This document shows, piece after piece, positions 29,347 to 38,713 of a stretch of 64,000 nt of DNA. Source of the DNA: a bacterium. GTDB taxonomy: Bacteria; Hydrothermota; UBA3073; JACQXS01; JAQTXJ01. The position numbers were made by a program, and so were the translations under genes. The notes under the pieces are model-generated. The model had not been told where the DNA came from. It saw only the letters and a list, made by a program, of their open reading frames with translations, and made no database searches. The stretch is from positions 62,001 through 126,000 of the forward strand of contig JAQUPX010000003.1 in NCBI GenBank assembly GCA_028716385.1. The letters run 5' to 3'. How positions within the stretch are numbered: position 1 is the stretch's first letter; each line of letters opens with the position of its first letter.

Positions 29347-31122
29347 TTAAAATTGTTTTTTCAATCTCAAAGTTATAATATTCTCATTATAGCTATATGT
29401 ACTATCATACTCATTAGCATTATTCATAATCTTATATTCCAGTATAATAAACTTATACAATTCTATTCTCATATCCGCTGTCCAATTAAATGAAGTTGAA
29501 GAGTTGTTGTTCCCATAGCCTGTTTTGAGAGAAAACTTGTTTTTAATAAGTTCATATTCTGCATCAGCCCTGAATGAATTACCACTGCTTGTTATTCCAT
29601 AACTACTTGAGACATAGCCTTTTGCAACTCCAAATCTTATCCCGCCACTGGTAGCCGACATTCCAAAAGTATTTGAATAAATAATATACGGAGTGAATTT
29701 CCCAAGAGTATAATTTAGATAATTATAAAGCATATATTCCGTCGAATCGCTTATTTTGTATATTTCATAATTACCATTCAAGTAAAGGTTTTTATACTGG
29801 ATAGAAAATTCGTCAAGAACACCATTTTTACCGGCATCAAGATAAGGATTTCCAATTATAAAATAAGATGTATCTATGTTATTGTAAGTTAATTTATTAT
29901 CAATATACCCTGTCGTTAATTCTATTCCGGCGTTATAAGCATATCCCTCTTTTAATGCTGAATCCGGATATTGAGAACTACTTTTGCTAAATTCAATTAT
30001 CCCGATTAATTGTTCTAAAAATGGATATTTAACTTCTCCGGTAAAAAAGTCGTTTTTTAAGGGTGGTTCATACATTAGCCTATTTAAAGAAGTGTCCGAT
30101 AGAGTTGTCAAAACAGTTGAGTCATCCAACCCATAGTAATAACTCAGCCCAAAATCGGCGTTTAAGATTTTCCTGCTTATTTTCCCGCCCAATATATATC
30201 TTGCATAAGTAAGATAATTTGTATCCGATTTTTCCACCTGTGCACAAAGTAAATCAATATTCATAAATTTAGAGGTTGTGGTTAAATTAAGCCCGCGTGG
30301 CAATATTCCATATAACGTAAGCATTGACGAAGTAGTATAAATATCCCCTACTGATAATTTGCCAATGGGGTATTCCATCTCAAAATTAAAATTATAACTT
30401 TCGTCCATATTAAACCAGAAAGAAAAAGGGAAATAAAGTGAGCCATTTATATAAGTATCAAATAAAGGATGTGTTCCGGGTTCATAAGGTAAAGAGGAGG
30501 TTACGGAATCTTTACTTGTTGTATATCTTGCCCCTGCTGATGCATATCCATGAGCAGATATTTTAGAAATTATGTTAAAAGAAAAAGTAGTTTCGGTTAT
30601 ATCTTTTATTTTTACTTTCAATTGATGTTCTCCCATACCTAAGTTAGCCCTGGGGGTGTAATATATAGAGAAAGAAGTATTTTCGCAATGTGAAGTAATG
30701 TCAATGCTGTCAAGGAACACTGTTATATTTTTAGGATTAACCTCGTTGCTAAATACAATAACAATATCCGGTTTTTTGGTAGTAACCGAGCCATATGGTT
30801 CAGGGCTTACAAGCTCAATCAAATTATCTCTTGTTATGACAGAAACTTTGTATTCCGGGGATTTGATAATTTTATTATCTTTAGTTTTAACGACTATGCA
30901 ATATTTTATTGACGGTGATTCAATCAATTCATCAGGAATAGTAGCAGATAGACGAGTTTGTTCTTTTTGCATATATACCGTCTTCTCATCTATTAAAATA
31001 TATGCCATTGCGACTTCTTCAGAAACATCTGCATAAATTTGCAAGGGAGCATCAATAAAAATATTATTTGGCGGGGTATGCGTAATTTGGACTCCTACTA
31101 ATTGAAACAATAGTATATACAT
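29347..31122 (-). CDS. Putative outer-membrane beta-barrel protein with N-terminal Ig-like domains
   Basis: N-terminal Ig-like stretches (ELVSPEPYGSVTTKKPDIVIVFSNEV...GMGEHQLKVKIKD); long amphipathic-strand C-terminal half ending ...NIITLRLKKQF with terminal Phe. Confidence 0.6.
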   Translation of the reverse strand: MYILLFQLVGVQITHTPPNNIFIDAPLQIYADVSEEVAMAYILIDEKTVYMQKEQTRLSATIPDELIESPSIKYCIVVKTKDNKIIKSPEYKVSVITRDNLIELVSPEPYGSVTTKKPDIVIVFSNEVNPKNITVFLDSIDITSHCENTSFSIYYTPRANLGMGEHQLKVKIKDITETTFSFNIISKISAHGYASAGARYTTSKDSVTSSLPYEPGTHPLFDTYINGSLYFPFSFWFNMDESYNFNFEMEYPIGKLSVGDIYTTSSMLTLYGILPRGLNLTTTSKFMNIDLLCAQVEKSDTNYLTYARYILGGKISRKILNADFGLSYYYGLDDSTVLTTLSDTSLNRLMYEPPLKNDFFTGEVKYPFLEQLIGIIEFSKSSSQYPDSALKEGYAYNAGIELTTGYIDNKLTYNNIDTSYFIIGNPYLDAGKNGVLDEFSIQYKNLYLNGNYEIYKISDSTEYMLYNYLNYTLGKFTPYIIYSNTFGMSATSGGIRFGVAKGYVSSSYGITSSGNSFRADAEYELIKNKFSLKTGYGNNNSSTSFNWTADMRIELYKFIILEYKIMNNANEYDSTYSYNENIITLRLKKQF

Positions 31123-31185
31123 AAGAAAGAGAAATTTATCTTAAATATCTCTTCCGTCAAGTCTAAAATACTCCACAAATAAAAA

Positions 31186-31217
31186 GGGCACTGTCCACAC
31201 TAAACGGACAATGCCCT
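31186..31217 (-). terminator. Rho-independent terminator after the Ig-repeat gene
   Basis: Minus strand GGGCATTGTCCG-loop-GGACAGTGCCC followed by TTTTTATTTG. Confidence 0.8.
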
Positions 31218-31234
31218 AAAATTAAAATCTTACT

Positions 31235-32893
31235 CTATTGAATAATATCTACATCTGCCCCGGTACGTCCAAAACCATAGCCTGGTTTTATATCAACCAG
31301 TACTGCACATTTACATGGGACATTGCCTGCAGTAAATAAACCATTCTGTGTTACAGTCCCCGCTTTTTCCGGGAATACTTTCCACATTAAAGGAATATTC
31401 GGCACTGCGTTATTATTGGCATCAACCACTTTTGCATCAAACTGTTGAGTAGCACCGACCTTAACTTTTACAAGTTTAGGGTCTATTTTAACAATATATG
31501 AAGCAACCGTAATTTCAGCAACATCTTTACCTTTTCCAAAATTAGGAGGAATAATCGCCGCTACTATTCCTCTACCGGGCAACTTACCTGCCGTAAATAA
31601 TCCGTCTTTCGTAATCGTTCCAAGAGTATTCGGTCCGACTTCCCATATTAAAGGAATATTTTGAATATTCCCTTTCAGATCTGTCACTACAGCTTTGAAT
31701 TGAATTTGTTCTCCCGGTTTTACATTAACATTACGAGGTTCTATTTTTACATTGAATTGCATATCTTTTGCAATAAGAACACCTGCACGGTCTAATCCCA
31801 TACCAAATTCAGGCGGAACTATAGCCAAAACTTCACATTTTCCAATTTCAGGCCCTGCCGTAAATAATCCGTCCGAATTTATAGTCCCTGCTTTTTCCGG
31901 TCTAACTTCCCATTTTATAGGGACTTGTACTAAATTACCATTTATATCATAAACTTCGGCATTGAATTGAATAGTTCCCATTGGTTCTATTGAGCTGAAT
32001 TTAGGATATATTTTAACTTTTACTTTTTCCGGCTTACCGATAATAATTCCTGCGCGGTCACCACCTGTCATATCCCCTGCTTTCACCACAACGGCAATAA
32101 ATCCTTTGCCTTTCTTTTCTCCTGCAGTAAACACTCCATCCGATGTAATAGTGCCGAGATTTTCCGGTATAACTTTCCATAATGCTTTCGCAGTAATTGA
32201 ATCATTATGCGGCCCCATTATTTCATATTCAAATTTCATTGTTTCCTGCGGTTTAAGTATCGCATGAGGTGGTTTTATTTTAACCGGCAAATATTTACCG
32301 GGTTCGCCCACCATTACAGTGGCTTCTCCAATACCTTCAAGATCGCCTGCTTTTACAAGAGCTATAATTTTAGCTTTTCCATTCTCATCCCCTGTAAATA
32401 TTCCATCTTGTGAGAGTTTCCCCATATGCGGCGGGGCTAATTTCCATAGAGTCTTAAATACTTCCACCGTTTTTCCATCATTATCCAATACTTCTACTTT
32501 AAATTGCACAGGATCGCCTATTTTCGCAAAAGTACGGGTAGGAATTACTCTAACTTTCAACTCCCGTCTTTCATTTTCTCGACTAATTTTTATAAGTGAA
32601 TGCCCTATGCCTTTTCCGGCTGCTGTTTCTACTAATGCGCGAACTATACCCTTCCCTTCTTTACCACCTGCAAAAAATAAACCATTTGGACCAATTTTTC
32701 CTAACTGATTTGGTTTTACATCCCATTTTATTTTTGCTTCCACCGGATTCCCCATAGAATCAGTTACTTCTGCCTTGAACTGAACTACATCTTTTGGATG
32801 TATTATAGCAGGATTGGGAAGCACTTTAACCGTTATTGCCGCTTGTAATGCCATTGGCAAAACAAGAGCAACTATTCCGAAAAAGCGTTTCAT
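31235..32893 (-). CDS. Secreted protein of six tandem Ig-like (Big-type) repeats
   Basis: Start MKRFFGIVALVLPMALQAA with SD AGGGGG; six ~90-aa units of pattern VKV.P....P...QFKAEV.D..GN.V...W.V.PE..G.I..DGLFTAG. Confidence 0.8.
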   Translation of the reverse strand: MKRFFGIVALVLPMALQAAITVKVLPNPAIIHPKDVVQFKAEVTDSMGNPVEAKIKWDVKPNQLGKIGPNGLFFAGGKEGKGIVRALVETAAGKGIGHSLIKISRENERRELKVRVIPTRTFAKIGDPVQFKVEVLDNDGKTVEVFKTLWKLAPPHMGKLSQDGIFTGDENGKAKIIALVKAGDLEGIGEATVMVGEPGKYLPVKIKPPHAILKPQETMKFEYEIMGPHNDSITAKALWKVIPENLGTITSDGVFTAGEKKGKGFIAVVVKAGDMTGGDRAGIIIGKPEKVKVKIYPKFSSIEPMGTIQFNAEVYDINGNLVQVPIKWEVRPEKAGTINSDGLFTAGPEIGKCEVLAIVPPEFGMGLDRAGVLIAKDMQFNVKIEPRNVNVKPGEQIQFKAVVTDLKGNIQNIPLIWEVGPNTLGTITKDGLFTAGKLPGRGIVAAIIPPNFGKGKDVAEITVASYIVKIDPKLVKVKVGATQQFDAKVVDANNNAVPNIPLMWKVFPEKAGTVTQNGLFTAGNVPCKCAVLVDIKPGYGFGRTGADVDIIQ

Positions 32894-33032
32894 ATTATAC
32901 CCCCTTCCTTCTAAAACATTTGTTCTCTTACTAAATTCAGAGAAGTTTTTATTTCTTTGTATTTCTTCCATTAGTTTTTTACCTCCTTTGCTAAATTAGA
33001 TATAAATTCTATCAAAAAAGTTCCCAGAAAAT

Positions 33033-33656
33033 TTACAATTCACTACTTTTCCCATCAGGAACAACATAAAACATCTGTTCTTTTTGTTTTACTACTTTAT
33101 TATTTTTATCTATTATCTGAATTTTCATTTTATAATATCCTTCTTTCATATTCTTGTCCGATGTGTATATTATCTGGTCGGATTCTTTTTCGCGGGCAAC
33201 GACTTCATCATTGATTAGTATTTGCGCTTCCTGTGATTTAGGTTTATTATAAAACGCAGCGCTTATTGTCACATCATTGTCGGGAACTATGGAATTGACT
33301 TCCGGAGACACAATATAGATATCAGGTTTACCCGTTTTTAAATGCTGGAAAGAGAATACGGCAACAAATATTACACACATTGCACCTACCGTTATGGGAA
33401 TTAATTTAGCAAATGAGAATCTTTTAGATTTTTCCCGTTCAATCCTCGCCCATAATTTAGCTTCAAAATATGGCGGCAGGTCTACCTTCGTAACATTCTC
33501 CTTGAGAAGTTTATTGAATTTTTTCGCATTCTCAAGTTCAGCCCGACAATCTTTACACTCATTTATATGAGTTTCAAGAATGTTTTGCTCTTCCGCAGAC
33601 AACTCGTTGTCCACAAAAGCCTGAATAAGTAATTTAATATTATCACAATTTTTCAT
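33033..33656 (-). CDS. Zinc-finger anti-sigma factor with one TM helix and Ig-like extracytoplasmic domain
   Basis: ETHINECKDCRAEL (HxxxCxxC); TM IPITVGAMCVIFVAVFSF; C-terminal VSPEVNSIVPDNDVTISAAF...EGYYKMKIQIIDKNN; SD AAGGGGG before ATG 33656. Confidence 0.8.
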   Translation of the reverse strand: MKNCDNIKLLIQAFVDNELSAEEQNILETHINECKDCRAELENAKKFNKLLKENVTKVDLPPYFEAKLWARIEREKSKRFSFAKLIPITVGAMCVIFVAVFSFQHLKTGKPDIYIVSPEVNSIVPDNDVTISAAFYNKPKSQEAQILINDEVVAREKESDQIIYTSDKNMKEGYYKMKIQIIDKNNKVVKQKEQMFYVVPDGKSSEL

Positions 33657-33666
33657 AAATTCCCCC

Positions 33667-34152
33667 TTAATCCGATAAAGATGGCTGACCGCCACGCAAA
33701 TTTAATTTCTTTTCTAACATTTCCTTGCCTCTTGCAAGTCTCGACCTGACAGTCCCAATCGGGACACCTATTGTGTTCGCTATTTCTTCGTAAGGCATAT
33801 CATTATAATATTTCAAAACTATTGGTTCACGATATTCTACAGGTAAAGTTGAAATTAGTTTTTGTATCCTAAGTTTATTTTCAACATCCGGGACTGCTTC
33901 TTTTATCATTTCCGCGTTTAACGGCAGTAAAGACGTTTTATTTTTATTGAAATGCTTGTAACACTCATTTTTGGCAATCCTGTATAACCACGTGTATACA
34001 TTTGAGTCCCCTCTGAACTTACTAAAACTTTTGTAAGCAAGGAACAACGCTTCCTGTGTTATATCAGACGCATCATCATAATTGCCGGTAAATCCGAATG
34101 CCATATTAAATAACTTGTCCGAATACATAGTTACTACCTCTTCGAATTGCAT
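33667..34152 (-). CDS. ECF-family RNA polymerase sigma factor
   Basis: DDASDITQEALFLAYKSFSKFRGDSNVYTWLYRIAKNECYKHF; LPVEYREPIVLKYYNDMPYEEIANTIGVPIGTVRSRLARGKEML. Confidence 0.93.
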   Translation of the reverse strand: MQFEEVVTMYSDKLFNMAFGFTGNYDDASDITQEALFLAYKSFSKFRGDSNVYTWLYRIAKNECYKHFNKNKTSLLPLNAEMIKEAVPDVENKLRIQKLISTLPVEYREPIVLKYYNDMPYEEIANTIGVPIGTVRSRLARGKEMLEKKLNLRGGQPSLSD

Positions 34153-34265
34153 TTCAATCCTTTAGATACGTTATATTGCTAAAAAGTTCCAACAAAATTT
34201 ATATTTATTAATTAATTTATTATTTATGCGATAATTTGTCAATTTTATTCTAATACACTATCTAC

Positions 34266-34294
34266 TTGACAGATTATAACTTATATACTAACAT
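34266..34294 (+). promoter_or_regulatory. Putative promoter of leuC-like gene
   Basis: TTGACA, 17-bp spacer, TAACAT; ATG 15 nt after the -10. Confidence 0.6.
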
Positions 34295-34309
34295 TCCACC
34301 ATTAAAGCT

Positions 34310-35509
34310 ATGGCAGGCAAAACCGTTATTGAGAAAATATTGTCTAAGAAGTTAGGGAAAGACACACACATAGGCGACCGCGTATGGTTACCTACTGACC
34401 TCGTTGCTATGCGGGATTTTGGCGGTCCAAACGTGATTTTGGAATACAAAGAAAACTTCAAAGACTCTCCCCTATTCGACAAAGATAAAGTAGCCATAAC
34501 TTTTGACTTACACATTCCTCCAAGAGACGAAAAAGTAGCAAACAATCATAAAATCTGTCGGGATTTCGTTAAAAAAACAGGATGTAAATTATTTGACGTA
34601 AATGAAGGTATCGGACAACATATTCTCTTTGAACATAATCTTGTCCACCCGGGTGACGTCATAATCGGAACTGATTCTCATATGAACTTGCTTGGAGCAT
34701 TTGAAGCCCTTGCAATGGGCGTAGGAACAACCGATATAACCGGTGCAATGCGGTATGGAAAACTCTGGTATCGTATTCCACCTACAATAAGAATCGAAAT
34801 AAACGGAAAAATTAAAAAACCTGTTTGCGCAAAAGATGTTATATTATACGTTCTTAAAAACCTAAAAACGGACGGCGCCATAAATAAATCCGTCGAGTTC
34901 ACCGGGAATACCGTCAAATCTATGAATACGGCAGAACGAATCACGCTGACAAGTATGGTAACCGAAATGTCCGGGGAAATCGGGTTTGTAGAATCTAAAG
35001 ACTCTATTTTTACGGCAGATAAAGATGCAATTTATGAAAGCAAATATGAGTTTGACGTTTCAAAACTTGAACCGCAAATTGCCTGTCCACATTCGCCGGA
35101 CCTGGTAAAATCCGTCAAAGAAGTCGCAGGCACACCGATTGACCAGGTTTTCATAGGCAGCTGCACGAATGGTAAATATGAAGACTTAAAAGCCGCCGCA
35201 GACATATTAAAAGGTAAAACGGCAAAGATAAAATTGATAATAGTTCCGGCAACAATGAACGTGGCAAAAGAAGCATTAAAAAAAGGTCTTTATGAAATAT
35301 TCCTTTCTGCGGGAGCGGTAGTCGTAAACCCGGGCTGCGCATTATGCACGACAGGACATCCCGGTATTCTCGCAAACGGCGAAACAATGGTTTCAACTTC
35401 AAATCGTAATTTTATAGGTAAATTAGGTAAAGGCGGGGAAGTATATTTAGCTTCACCTGCTACGGCTGCAGCTACGGCTGTAACGGGAAAAATTGCAGTA
35501 CCTGAATAA
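34310..35509 (+). CDS. Aconitase-family dehydratase large subunit (3-isopropylmalate dehydratase / homoaconitase-like)
   Basis: GDVIIGTDSHMNLLGAFEALAMGVGTTDI, GSCTNGKYEDL, NPGCALCTTGHPGIL. Confidence 0.88.
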   Translation: MAGKTVIEKILSKKLGKDTHIGDRVWLPTDLVAMRDFGGPNVILEYKENFKDSPLFDKDKVAITFDLHIPPRDEKVANNHKICRDFVKKTGCKLFDVNEGIGQHILFEHNLVHPGDVIIGTDSHMNLLGAFEALAMGVGTTDITGAMRYGKLWYRIPPTIRIEINGKIKKPVCAKDVILYVLKNLKTDGAINKSVEFTGNTVKSMNTAERITLTSMVTEMSGEIGFVESKDSIFTADKDAIYESKYEFDVSKLEPQIACPHSPDLVKSVKEVAGTPIDQVFIGSCTNGKYEDLKAAADILKGKTAKIKLIIVPATMNVAKEALKKGLYEIFLSAGAVVVNPGCALCTTGHPGILANGETMVSTSNRNFIGKLGKGGEVYLASPATAAATAVTGKIAVPE

Positions 35510-35511
35510 CT

Positions 35512-36003
35512 ATGCTAAAAGGAAGAATTTGGAAATTTGGTGATGATATCGATACTGACCAGATATATCCCGGAAAATACCTACCGTTAACAGATAAACA
35601 GGAAATGGCAAGACACGCGATGGAAGGCGTCCCGGGCGCAGAAAAATTCATAAAAGAAGTAAAACCGGGTGATATAATGGTCGTAGGTAAAAACTTTGGC
35701 TGCGGGTCATCAAGAGAACATGCCGGCGTTGCAATAAAAGGGCTCGGAGTATCTCTTGTTATCGCAGAATCATTTGCAGGAATATACTACAGGAACTCGA
35801 TAAATATTGGGTTACCATTATTAGAATGCAAAAATATATCCTCAATTAAAGAAGGAACTATTATATCCGTTTATCCCGAAACAGGAAAAATCATAGATTC
35901 CGATACGGGAAAAGAAATTTACCGGGCAAATCCTCTTGCAAATCTTGAACTTGAAATCATTAACGCAGGCGGATTGCTTAAATTTTTGATAAAAAACGAA
36001 TGA
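35512..36003 (+). CDS. Aconitase-family dehydratase small subunit (LeuD-like)
   Basis: GDDIDTDQIYPGKYL, GKNFGCGSSREHAGVAIKGLGVSLVIAESFAGIYYRNSINIGLP. Confidence 0.9.
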   Translation: MLKGRIWKFGDDIDTDQIYPGKYLPLTDKQEMARHAMEGVPGAEKFIKEVKPGDIMVVGKNFGCGSSREHAGVAIKGLGVSLVIAESFAGIYYRNSINIGLPLLECKNISSIKEGTIISVYPETGKIIDSDTGKEIYRANPLANLELEIINAGGLLKFLIKNE

Positions 36004-36170
36004 AACCACAGAGAACACAGAGAAATTAAATATCAAAAATACATTGCCACGAAAGCACGAAAACACAAAAAGAAAACACGAAAAAATACAGGCATAGAAA
36101 ACAAAAATCTTGAGGGTTAGAAAAAGGACAGACAACAAAACAGAGAGGACACAGAGGGCAGAAAAAAAAT
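36004..36170. repeat. Short-period cacagag / acgaaagcac repeat tract
   Basis: accacagagaacacagagaaa...cacgaaagcacgaaaacac...aacagagaggacacagagggcaga. Confidence 0.75.
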
Positions 36171-36188
36171 TAAAAAAGGTGGTATAAA

Positions 36189-36722
36189 ATGATAAACGTA
36201 GAATATATAAAAAAAACTTTTCCAAAGTTGGAACTTATAAAAAATCCTGCATTGAAACAGGGAGTTGTAGATGGATGGCTTTTAGGCGTTAAAAGAGGGA
36301 ACTGGGAAAAAATAGACGACATACCTTTTACTTTGCTAATCCCTGCAAAAACTTCACTGATTGAACACACCAATAAAGTTACGGAACTTGCAGTAAATAT
36401 TGCTAATACCGTATTAAAAGACAATCCTGCAATTAAAATAGATATGGATATTCTTATAGCAGGTGGATTAACTCACGATGTAGGAAAACTTATCGAATAC
36501 GAACGTAAAGATGGCAAAATCGTCAAATCTTTTCTTGGCAATAAAGCAAGACATCCCGCATCAGGATACGCTCTTGCGCTTGAAGTTAAACTGCCAAATG
36601 AAGTCGCTCACATAATACTTGCGCATTCCCACGAAGGAGATACTCTTGAACGCTCAAGAGAAGCAATTATTATTAACCACTCCGATTTTATTGATTTCGA
36701 CCTCGCAAAAACGCTTCGGTAG
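36189..36722 (+). CDS. HD-domain phosphohydrolase
   Basis: HTNKVTELAVNIAN, GGLTHDVGKLIEY, HPASGYALALE, ILAHSHEGD. Confidence 0.8.
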   Translation: MINVEYIKKTFPKLELIKNPALKQGVVDGWLLGVKRGNWEKIDDIPFTLLIPAKTSLIEHTNKVTELAVNIANTVLKDNPAIKIDMDILIAGGLTHDVGKLIEYERKDGKIVKSFLGNKARHPASGYALALEVKLPNEVAHIILAHSHEGDTLERSREAIIINHSDFIDFDLAKTLR

Positions 36723-36821
36723 ACGAAAAATCGTTATTAGGGGAATCGTTACTAGGATATTATATTCTACTTGATAATTAACAAATACGGGTAGGTCGGG
36801 GCAACTGCCCCGATATGTGTT

Positions 36822-36985
36822 GTGTTGGTAGCCGCAACCTTTAGGTTGCGCAAACTATCCCGATATATGAAAAGTGTAATTTGTGTTGGTAGCCGCAACC
36901 TTTAGGTTGCGCAAACTATCCCGATATATGAAAAGTGTAATTTGTGTTGGTAGTCGCAACCTTTAGGTTGCGCAAACTATCCCGA
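36822..36985. repeat. 2.7 copies of a 61-bp tandem repeat with internal palindrome gcaacctttaggttgc
   Basis: Units start at 36822, 36883 and 36944; nearly identical. Confidence 0.95.
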
Positions 36986-37065
36986 ACGAAAATTGGTGAT
37001 TAGTCTGGGTAGGTAAGGTGACGTTTAGTTAAACTTTCCGACACAGGAGGATTAGTCTAACTTAT

Positions 37066-37169
37066 CCAGCTCTGCTAGGCACCCCACCGAATCTTATTTG
37101 TAAGCGGCAGAGTCTTTTACCCTGAAATGCAATAAGTCCCGCCTTGGCGGGATTATCCAGCTCAGCTGG
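37066..37169. repeat. Two copies of atccagctcNgctgggttaa plus palindrome tcccgccttggcggga
   Basis: ccagctctgctagg (37066-37079), tcccgccttggcggga (37137-37152), ccagctcagctgg (37157-37169). Confidence 0.75.
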
Positions 37170-37390
37170 GTTAACGATTCCCCCTATCTGATATTCTGGT
37201 ATCCTGATATCCTGCCAACTGGTGTTCTGATTCTCTGATATACTATTTGTTCCCTTCCCCTATTAACTATTCTCTTTTTTGACTTGACAAGACCTAATAT
37301 TTGAAGCATTACAATACCATTAAGGATTAAGGAGTGTTGTATTTAAAACTTAGTTGAATCGATTAGAGATTTGTATTTGTAAGGGGGAGA

Positions 37391-38713
37391 ATGAGAAATA
37401 AGATAAGATTTCTTATGGGGGTTTTATTTTTATTTTTTTGTCGGGAGGTAACATATTGTGAACTATTGGGTGCAAAGGGATTTGACAATCATAGAATATT
37501 GTTATCCAAAAATAGTGGGACTAATTATCCGATTTTAACATCGCCTAATGGAGGGGAAATATGGGCGGCAGGATCAAGTCATTGTGTTACATGGACTACG
37601 GTTGGCACAGGACATAAGTCCTTCAGGCTTCTTTTCGGAAACTGGAATAATGTTCCATACGCTTTTTCTTCCCAGCATCCTTACTCTGCCAATTTTGATT
37701 CTACATGGGAAATTTCACAGCCCGGCACTCCTAAAATAAAAGTTCATTTTGATACCATTAATACGGAATCGGGATGTGATTATATATATGTATACGATAA
37801 AAACAACAACCCAATTACGCAATATACTGGGGCTCACGGCAACATATGGACACCTGAAATTCCGGGAGACAGAGCAAAGATAAGATTAAAAACTGACGGT
37901 ACTGTTCAAAAATATGGTTTTTATATAGATTCCATAAGCTGCATACTCGCTGATATTGATACTATAGATAATAATATACCCGGCACATCCGTGTCTTGCG
38001 ATTGGAAAGTTCCTCCCATTAACTCTCCTGTCAATTGGTTAAGATTGGAAATGTTGGACAGCTTGGACAGTGTGATAGACTGGGATATGAACGACAGCAG
38101 TTTTGCAATTATGCTTTCTGCTAAACTTGTTTACCCGAACGGTGGCGAGAGTTGGGTAGGGAATACTGTTTATACGATAAAATGGCGTATGGTCGGCGGG
38201 GAAGCAGTAAGCACTTATAAACTAATTTACTCTACGGATGGTGGAGCTACATATCCTTACCTTATTGCAGAAAATATTGCGGCAACGGATTCTACTTATG
38301 ATTTGACAACTCCAAATATAGCTTCTGATTCCCTAAGGGTAAAAGTAATAGCGTATACAAGCGTTGATTCTGTCTGGGACACTTCGGATAACAATTTCTA
38401 TATTGCTGTAGGCGCGGAAGAGAAAATAACCATACCAACGATATTTTTTGCACAGAACTATCCCAATCCGTTTAAGTTATCAACCGATATAAAATATGGA
38501 TTACCGGGAGACGCTAACGTAGATATTAGTATTTATAATTTGTCAGGACAAAAAGTAATAAACCTTGAGAACGGTTTCATAAAAGCAGGCTGCTACGTTA
38601 AGAAATGGGACGGGAAAGACCAAAGTGGCAAATATTTGGCAAGCGGAATTTATTTCTGTAAATTTGATACACCGTATTATAAAAAGATAAATAAAATTTA
38701 CCTGATAAGATAA
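37391..38713 (+). CDS. Secreted protein with Kre9/KNH-type domains, nested CUB-like domain and C-terminal sorting-like domain
   Basis: SPNGGEIWAAGSSHCVTWT, YPNGGESWVGNTVYTIKW; CUB-like HPYSANFDSTWEISQPGTPKIKVHFDTINTESGCDYIYVYD; C-term QNYPNPFKLSTDIKYGLPGDANVDISIYNLSGQKV. Confidence 0.72.
   Translation: MRNKIRFLMGVLFLFFCREVTYCELLGAKGFDNHRILLSKNSGTNYPILTSPNGGEIWAAGSSHCVTWTTVGTGHKSFRLLFGNWNNVPYAFSSQHPYSANFDSTWEISQPGTPKIKVHFDTINTESGCDYIYVYDKNNNPITQYTGAHGNIWTPEIPGDRAKIRLKTDGTVQKYGFYIDSISCILADIDTIDNNIPGTSVSCDWKVPPINSPVNWLRLEMLDSLDSVIDWDMNDSSFAIMLSAKLVYPNGGESWVGNTVYTIKWRMVGGEAVSTYKLIYSTDGGATYPYLIAENIAATDSTYDLTTPNIASDSLRVKVIAYTSVDSVWDTSDNNFYIAVGAEEKITIPTIFFAQNYPNPFKLSTDIKYGLPGDANVDISIYNLSGQKVINLENGFIKAGCYVKKWDGKDQSGKYLASGIYFCKFDTPYYKKINKIYLIR

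Noticed and set aside
36822-36985. Possible short CRISPR array
   Set aside because: Whole 61-bp unit repeats, including what would be the spacer; only three copies; no cas genes nearby.
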